Part shown: positions 58,384 through 64,000 of the stretch, piece after piece
How the letters are laid out: every line of letters starts with the position of its first letter
Position numbering within the stretch: the first letter of the stretch is position 1
Source: Leuctra nigra
Lineage: Eukaryota; Arthropoda; Insecta; Plecoptera; Leuctridae
Reading direction: 5' to 3'
Length of the DNA stretch: 64,000 nt
Assembly (NCBI GenBank): GCA_934045905.1
Contig: OW203769.1
Location: 32,119,345-32,183,344, forward strand
The notes under the pieces: model-generated
What the model was told of the DNA's origin: nothing
Databases searched by the model: none
The model's input: only the letters and a program-made list of their open reading frames with translations
Program-made: the position numbers and the translations under genes

Positions 58384-58764
58384 AACAATATTGCCTGAGG
58401 TATTAGTCACATGTTGGTCGTGGCGTCTGGAATGAGCCTGTATTCTGCTCCAGGAATCCCGGAGATCCAGATGCCCGCCATCGAGCCGTACCGTCTGGAC
58501 GAGCTGTCCCAATAGCATTGCCTGAGGTATTAGTCACATGTTGGTCCTGGCGTCTGGAATGATCCTGTGTTGTGCTCCAGGAATCCCGGAGATCCAGATG
58601 CCCGCCATCGAGCCGTACCGTCTGGACGAGCTGTCCCAATAGCATTGCCTGAGGTATTAGTCACATGTTGGTCCTGGCGTCTGGAATGATCCTGTGTTCT
58701 GCTCCAGGAATCCCGGAGATCCAGATGCCCGCCATCGAGCCGTACCGTCTGGACGAGCTGTCGC
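58384..58764 (+). repeat. 127-bp triplication across the exon 3 splice acceptor
   Basis: Three units with 127-bp period; the acceptor AG is followed by exon sequence at 58454, 58581 and 58708. Each unit holds the intron end (GCCTGAGGTATTAGTCACAT, then CTGGAATGA and CTCCAG) and the first ~58 exon bases, down to CTGGACGAGCTGTC. In units 1 and 2 the exon sequence runs into CCAATAG, a stop right after DELSQ. Only unit 3 continues into the rest of the exon. Confidence 0.95.
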
Positions 58765-58855
58765 TGACATTGACGTCTGGACCGCAGGGCTACAAGATCA
58801 CCTTGAGGAACATGGACATCTACGGGATCAGCAACTACACAGTCAACAAGCTCAA
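58708..58855 (+). CDS. Takeout/JHBP family protein, exon 3 (gene 2)
   Basis: Encodes IPEIQMPAIEPYRLDEL, SLTLTSGPQGYKITL, then RNMDIYGISNYTVNKL, the next conserved block of the family (G-I-P-x-L/I-x-x-P-x-x-E-P, then R-N-x-x-V/I-Y-G-L/I-S-N-Y/F). The entry phase matches exon 2. The frame ends at TAG (58858-58860), but CTCAA-GTAGGC offers a phase-2 donor at 58856, and family members continue about 150 residues further, so I take this as a splice site. The remaining exons are not recognisable up to position 64000. Alternatively the gene is truncated here. Two 5' duplicate acceptors precede it. Confidence 0.8.
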
Positions 58856-58897
58856 GTAGGCGCCAAGCACACTGTCACGTTCACGGACAATACTGCT

Positions 58898-59371
58898 TTT
58901 CCCGCCAACGATCTATTTGGAGCGGTTTTAGAGCGATTTACAAAATAGAAATTGCCATATTTGGCAAACAGTTATGAATATCGTAAAAGCAAGAAAGGCA
59001 TGACATGTATTGAACCTTAATCTACATTTTCATCGCTTACTGTCATAACTTTGCTCGCTACTATGTGGTCAGCATTGGTCGGGCACGACTATAATGCGGG
59101 GGCTCCGTTTCTAAAAATAAATGGCGTCGTTCACACATAGTGTTTTCGTGCCCGACTAATGCTGACCACATAGTAGGAGCAGGAGCAAAGTTATGACCAT
59201 GGTGGTATATACCACCATGGTTATGACAGTAAGCGATGAAAATGTAGATAAAGGTTCAATACATGTCATTTCTTTCTTGCTTTTTGGATATTCATAACTG
59301 TTTGCCAAATATGGCAATTTATATTACGTATTTCCCTCTAAAACCGCTCCAAATTGACCGTTGGCGGGAAA
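58898..59371. repeat. Long foldback immediately after exon 3
   Basis: Arms of about 200 bp (58898-59089 and 59147-59371) run from TTTCCCGCCAACG to GTCGGGCACG. The right arm carries an extra perfect 26-bp palindrome at 59196-59221 centred on TATA between two CCATGG sites. It starts about 40 bases after the proposed exon 3 donor. Confidence 0.85.
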
Positions 59372-59399
59372 AAATGTATGACCGCCCTTAATGGTAGCC

Positions 59400-59515
59400 C
59401 TGAGTTTGTCTTTTATCTAATCCGATAAAAATTTTAAATCATTTCGTCCAACCCATTTTGTCTCCAATCGTATCCAAAAGAGTGTCTGGAACAAGCGACA
59501 AAATCGCTCGCGCTT
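59400..59515 (+). repeat. Dispersed repeat B, partial copy 4
   Basis: Only the right-hand part is present, ending GCGACAAAATCGCTCGCGCTTG. Confidence 0.65.
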
Positions 59516-59913
59516 GAACCAGCTTGAGACAATACACCCAAAAATGAAAATTAGTACGATGTAATCCTGAACATTTTACACAATAAAAATGATAAAATAT
59601 TATTTTTAAATAGGTTGGGGGTGATTATGGATTGTTATGGGGGTTTTAAAAAATAGTGTCTCTCGTTACATTTCCACTTTCTTAGAAAATAAATTAATGG
59701 AATAATTTTTTCTAACAACAGTAAACATGATGACACTCGATAGTAGCAGTACATACATTTTTTTTTAATGAGTTTTTTAGTTTTCTGTAACCATAGAGAT
59801 AGAAATACAGTTTGCTTATTTTCAAATTTATAAACATTTTAAGATAATGTATGGTGATTAAGACCATGGGTCATTACAATATCGTGTTTTATGCGTGAGC
59901 TGTCACTCCGTGA
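59516..59913. other. Unassigned interval
   Basis: AT-rich; nothing recognised. Confidence 0.3.
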
Positions 59914-59921
59914 GTGTGCGT

Positions 59922-60579
59922 CAGAGCTGGGTAAGTTACCAAAAAAATAGGAACGCGTTAAAGTTACGTTACTTTCCGAAAAAAAGTAACTAGTTAAAGT
60001 TAAAGTTCCTCGACTTATCAGAGGAACTGGAAGTTCCTTTTCAGTAAAAAGTTCCTTTAAAAGTTACTTGATTATTTTATTTTCGGAATGCAGCCAATTT
60101 GTTAAAACACAAATTCTGTATGTAATTTTTCTCTGTGGATACCAAAATTTTCTACGAATTTCCTCCAAGTAAGAATGGCTTGCATCTATAATTCTACCCC
60201 CTTCCCCATGCCACGGCCGGGTTGGTCAAGTGCAAGTGAGAGGGCGAACTGATGACGCACTTGTTTTGACTGTCACCAAGCTTGAACGGCGTGATTGGAA
60301 TGCGGTTTTGTGCAGGTGGCCTAAAATTCCTATCAGAGGAAATCAGGTACATATTTGAGGGCGGAAATGCTGTCGTTTTGAATGTTGAGGAAGGTACATT
60401 CTGCTCTAAAAGTAACTGCAAAAGGAACTTTTATAAATGTGAAAGTTCCACAACAAAAAGGAACTTTGAACGTTACTAAGTTACTTCTATCTTAGCAGGA
60501 ACGCGTTACTGTAAAAGTTACAAAAATGTAACGCGTTACCGGTAACGCGTTACTTTCGTTAAGTTACTACCCAGCTCTG
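59922..60579. mobile_element. hAT-like MITE (CAGAGCTGGGTAA ends)
   Basis: Inverted ends CAGAGCTGGGTAAGTTAC and GTTACTACCCAGCTCTG, with a perfect 8-bp duplication GTGTGCGT at 59914-59921 and 60580-60587. Same family as 38882-39877, with ACGCGTTAC and AGTTCCTTT motifs in place of a transposase. Confidence 0.9.
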
Positions 60580-60587
60580 GTGTGCGT

Positions 60588-61940
60588 GAGCGTGCAACAT
60601 TTAGGAAACTGCGTGCGTGAGTGTGCTTGAAAAATAAAAATGACTTAATTACGTCATGACCAAACCAGATTGAAAATCCCCCCACTTGATACCTCTAATA
60701 ATACCATAATAGAGCAAATTATTACATCGGGTTCGATGTAAAAGAACGTATAAAAGAACGTTAAAATAAAAGTATAAAAAAGTCGTTAAAAGAACGTGTG
60801 AAATTCCTTTATTTAAATAACCTTTTAAGGCCGAGAAGATTATCTGTAAGAATGAAAAATATCATAATTATTATTATCTGAGACATGGACCAATTCGTGC
60901 TGTTGGTAGCCAGAAGACATGAAGGAAGGACACTGACTATTAAAACATGAGGAAAATTATATTTTTATTCACTTCCTCATTGTATGTGCTTTTTCATTTT
61001 ATTAGACGTCTCAAAGAGAGACACAAATTAAGTCGATGTTAAAAACACGCTTCTTGACTTGTTCGTGGCTTTTTCCGGATTCAGTTTTCGGATTCAAATT
61101 GTGTGAATGTTTCTGTAAAAACTCGTATGAAATTAATAAATTAATATTTATGCCAATAGTAGAGGAAATACAGTTCTTACGACGAGGGGATTTCGGGAAG
61201 GTTGTTTCAAGAAACGCACTCGTATTTGATCTTTTGAGTCCAACAGACGATAATATACGATACCAACGATATCAATGTAGGTACACGATTTATCAATGAA
61301 ATACCAAAGTACAAGGTTTTTCTGACAACAAAAGTAGTAAAATAGTAATAAAATGAAAACAACACAACAAGCAACATCAGTAAGGAAACCAAATTAATTT
61401 GCCTCGATCAAAATTATGAAGTTGAAGGTTTCTAAAATACTAGACCTTGGCATCAGTACAATTTTAATAATAATCGCATGCTGGTATTTCGTTCCAATCT
61501 TTAATTCCGATTCAAGGAATTGATTAGATGATCTTGGATTAGATTTGGATAAACTACACGTGTCTGGAATTAACTGGCTTCAGATGACTTAACAATTCTC
61601 AAATTAACTCGACATATTTGTGAAATGTAGATTTAATAATTGACGATTACTGCGAAGGCTGCACTTCCAATGTGTAGGCGCAATTGTTACTTCACCAGGA
61701 AAAGGTGTTAATTACAACCATGACCAAAAAAACTCTGAGTGATTATTGTGCAATATTTGTCCTTCTTACAAAATCAACAAAGTATTAGTTTTTTCAAGTT
61801 CAACAATTAATGGTAAACACAGTCTTGCGGTGTGCAACCATCATCCTTGTGGACTCAAATAATCTTCAGACCTCATAGGATTGTGATCGTAAGAAAGAAA
61901 TCTAACAACCATGTTCAAAAAGTTGATAGCCCGCATAGAC
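60588..61940. other. Unassigned interval
   Basis: No supported gene. An 87-codon ORF at 61036-61299 shows no takeout or other motif. Further exons of gene 2 were looked for here and not found. Confidence 0.3.
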
Positions 61941-62045
61941 TTGCGGATGTCAGTCCTCAACACCACAAGACCGTGTGATAATAAATCTTATGGAAAGAAT
62001 CCAGTAGACTCTGAACACTTGCGAAGATAAATCTAGACATTCATT
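61941..62045. repeat. Dispersed repeat H, copy 2
   Basis: Inverted relative to 10394-10498; only small differences. Confidence 0.7.
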
Positions 62046-62249
62046 CCTGCGCTAAAGCGCCAAATTTATGAGTCGACAGGACTCGCAGAAAATTTCGATT
62101 CCGATGTAAAAAATCCTAGAAATGCATGAAAGTGCATTACCTCTGGGTTGTACGTGACATTTGTGACATTTAATCGTGTGTTGCATGTTGCATATACTGC
62201 TGTGAAGTAAGTTATTTTAATTCAAATATTGAAAACCCCAAAAAACCAT

Positions 62250-62562
62250 AAAAAGGCGGCCCCTACTTTTTTCTTAACGGCTTGACCGATTGTTTTCAAA
62301 ATTTAACAGCATAGAGATAAATAGTAAATCTGTGTCTGTGTCTAGTGATCGAAAAAAATAATAAAAAATGTTTTTTCTCGTTTTGAGGAAGTGCTAACAT
62401 GGGCAATATTTGAGTCATTTTGGCACCTCTGCCCTGAAATAACTAAACAAAAAATTAAACTTTGGGGCCACTAGAGACACAGATCTACTCTTTATCTATA
62501 ACCTGTGAAAATTTGAAGACAATCGGAAAAGCCGTTTAGAAAAAAGTAGGGGCCGCCTTTTT
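62250..62562. mobile_element. MITE with ~75-bp inverted ends
   Basis: AAAAAGGCGGCCCCTACTTT at 62250 is mirrored to 62562. Similarity continues inward through CGGCTTGACCGATTGTTTTC and GAGATAAA. No clear target duplication, so the superfamily is undetermined. Noncoding. Confidence 0.7.
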
Positions 62563-63517
62563 GTGCTTCATAAAACATGGATTTCATCAAGTATCGTAGA
62601 CTCTTAAGTTCTTAGATTTTAGCTGATTTTTTTTTTAAATGAGTAAAAGTGCAGGAAGAGCAATTAATTACTACGCTATACAACTTTGTCGCATATATAT
62701 ACGTATAGGTATTTGATTCATTATTTGATGTACTTTAGAGCTTATAGGTAGAAAGACCGTAGTCCGTATTATCGATTTTTCTTTTCACTTTTGGAATGAT
62801 GTAATCAAATCAATTGCAATTTGACTGATGTCAACATTACAGTTATATTGAAGTATTCTCTTACAATAACTCATGTCACCATTACAAATCATGATGACGC
62901 ATTGAAATATACCTCCGTCCTTCTACCTCTGAGGTACAGATATATTATGCATGTTTTGAATCACTTTGAAAATAATTTTATAGAAAATAATCCTGTTGAT
63001 AATTTTGAGTAAAGGTGGAAATAAGTTATTAAAAATCAAAGTTGCGTGTAACGAGTCCGGTTTGATCAGGCTTCAGGATGCAGCTTGTTTTCTTGATATA
63101 ATCTTAATTGATCTTTCTGAAGGTCATTGCATCAGAGATATGATTAGTGTAATCGCTTTCGAGACACGTTTTTGTAAGTTACAAGATTTCCAACGCGGAC
63201 TTAGGAATGACGTGTAATTAAACGGTGTTTAAGAAACTGGTTGAATATTTTTTTTATTTTTCGTCTATTAAAATGTTTTTCACAAGAGATTATTATGCAT
63301 GTTTTTTTCTTAAAAATAATATATTCTAAATCTTTAGGTGGGCATTCAGGGTCAAATTTTATCTTCGCTGTGCGCATGTTGAAGAAAAGTTTTAAGACTC
63401 CCCAAGACCCGCTGTGAATGTGTTGAATATTTAATCAATTTTAACGTTGATTTAAACAGAACAATAAACGAATCCTTAAAGTATTTTTTCGTCTTACGAA
63501 TTCCGGCACTGAGATGG
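62563..63517. other. Unassigned interval
   Basis: Two overlapping ORFs (62821-63012 and 62996-63217) show no family motif. AT-rich. Confidence 0.3.
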
Positions 63518-63611
63518 GATTCTATAACTGCATTGCGATCGCTTAGCAATTTCTTCCACAAGGATTAACATTGAAATAATTGCTAAGCGATCGCAATGGA
63601 GTTATAGAATC
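63518..63611. repeat. Short palindromic element
   Basis: 34-bp arms (63518-63551 with 63578-63611) containing TTGCGATCGCTTAGCAATT. It is probably a small foldback MITE. Nothing is recognised from 63612 to 64000. Confidence 0.8.
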
Positions 63612-64000
63612 AGGGCCCCGATCTCCATGTACGTCCACTTCGTTGCGTGGATTGCGCATTGAACCCCGTCAGCATTAGTCCCAGTGAAGCCGAAATAAAC
63701 AGAAGATAAAATGTTCTTTTCAAGGTTATAGTAATTTTATCAGCACACCCTGCATCATTCTAAAATCACTTTACATCAACTGAGCTGCAAGTGTGGAGGT
63801 GAATAATGCGTACTTAACGCTGACATTTAATAACAAACAGGCAAACAATAGGTAAATGCGCAATACGGCAAGTTGGCCAAACTTTCTCCCGCTTGAATGG
63901 CTCTTCCCCCGCAACACACAAACTCAATACTAAAACACGCTTAATATTATTTTGAATGGATTTTTGCATCCAAAATTAATTTTTGCTTATTAAAAACACA

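Noticed and set aside
58856..58860. TAG after NKLK as the true end of takeout gene 2
   Set aside because: Family proteins continue about 150 residues further and GTAGGC is a usable phase-2 donor; truncation remains possible.

Overview
The window is eukaryotic and almost certainly from an insect. The only recognisable cellular genes are pieces of two takeout / juvenile-hormone-binding-protein (JHBP) family genes, an arthropod-specific family. They sit in about 60 kb of AT-rich DNA packed with insect-type mobile elements: RTE-clade LINEs, hAT-like and PIF/Harbinger-like MITEs, Helitron-like repeats, a 5S-rRNA-derived SINE, foldbacks and minisatellites. A hemipteran such as a planthopper would fit, but that is a guess from the repeat style and I cannot confirm it.

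Genes. Both takeout genes are on the + strand. Gene 1 is represented only by its terminal coding exon (4341-4492); its other exons would lie upstream of the window. Gene 2 starts at 47830 with a signal-peptide exon (47830-47899), continues with exon 2 (51332-51424) and exon 3 (58708-58855), and must continue beyond what I can recognise, probably past position 64000. Splice phases between its three exons agree (1, then 1), and the joined product reads as a normal takeout N-terminus. A TATA box and an initiator sit at the right spacing upstream.

The most unusual feature is that coding exons of both paralogues have become tandem repeats. The last 94 bases of gene 1, stop codon included, are repeated as a 100-bp unit 27 times (4401-7094), so the mRNA would carry 26 untranslated copies of its own C-terminal sequence. 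In gene 2, a 127-bp segment spanning the 3' splice site and first part of exon 3 is present three times (58384-58764). The first two copies keep the acceptor but lead straight into a stop codon.

Regional layout. 1-4340: foldback DNA with a truncated LINE, two hAT-like MITEs and a 20-bp minisatellite. 4341-7094: gene 1 exon and its array. 7095-10790: small foldbacks and dispersed repeats. 10791-12800: RTE LINE inside a foldback. 12800-15770: dispersed repeats. 15776-20545: two opposed Helitron-like elements and a 126-bp satellite of 22 units. 20546-24000: mostly unassigned, with a possible promoter and short ORF near 22200. 24000-34600: a duplicated repeat array holding a second RTE copy and a 1.01-kb tandem duplication. 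34600-47700: Helitron-like element, LINE fragments, nested hAT-like elements and a 77-bp minisatellite. 47700-58860: takeout gene 2, its introns filled with hAT-like MITEs, a long RTE ORF and the 5S-derived SINE. 58860-64000: foldbacks, one more hAT-like MITE and sequence with no recognised gene.

Many element boundaries can be fixed directly from target-site duplications visible in the sequence, and several elements have a related empty site elsewhere in this same window.
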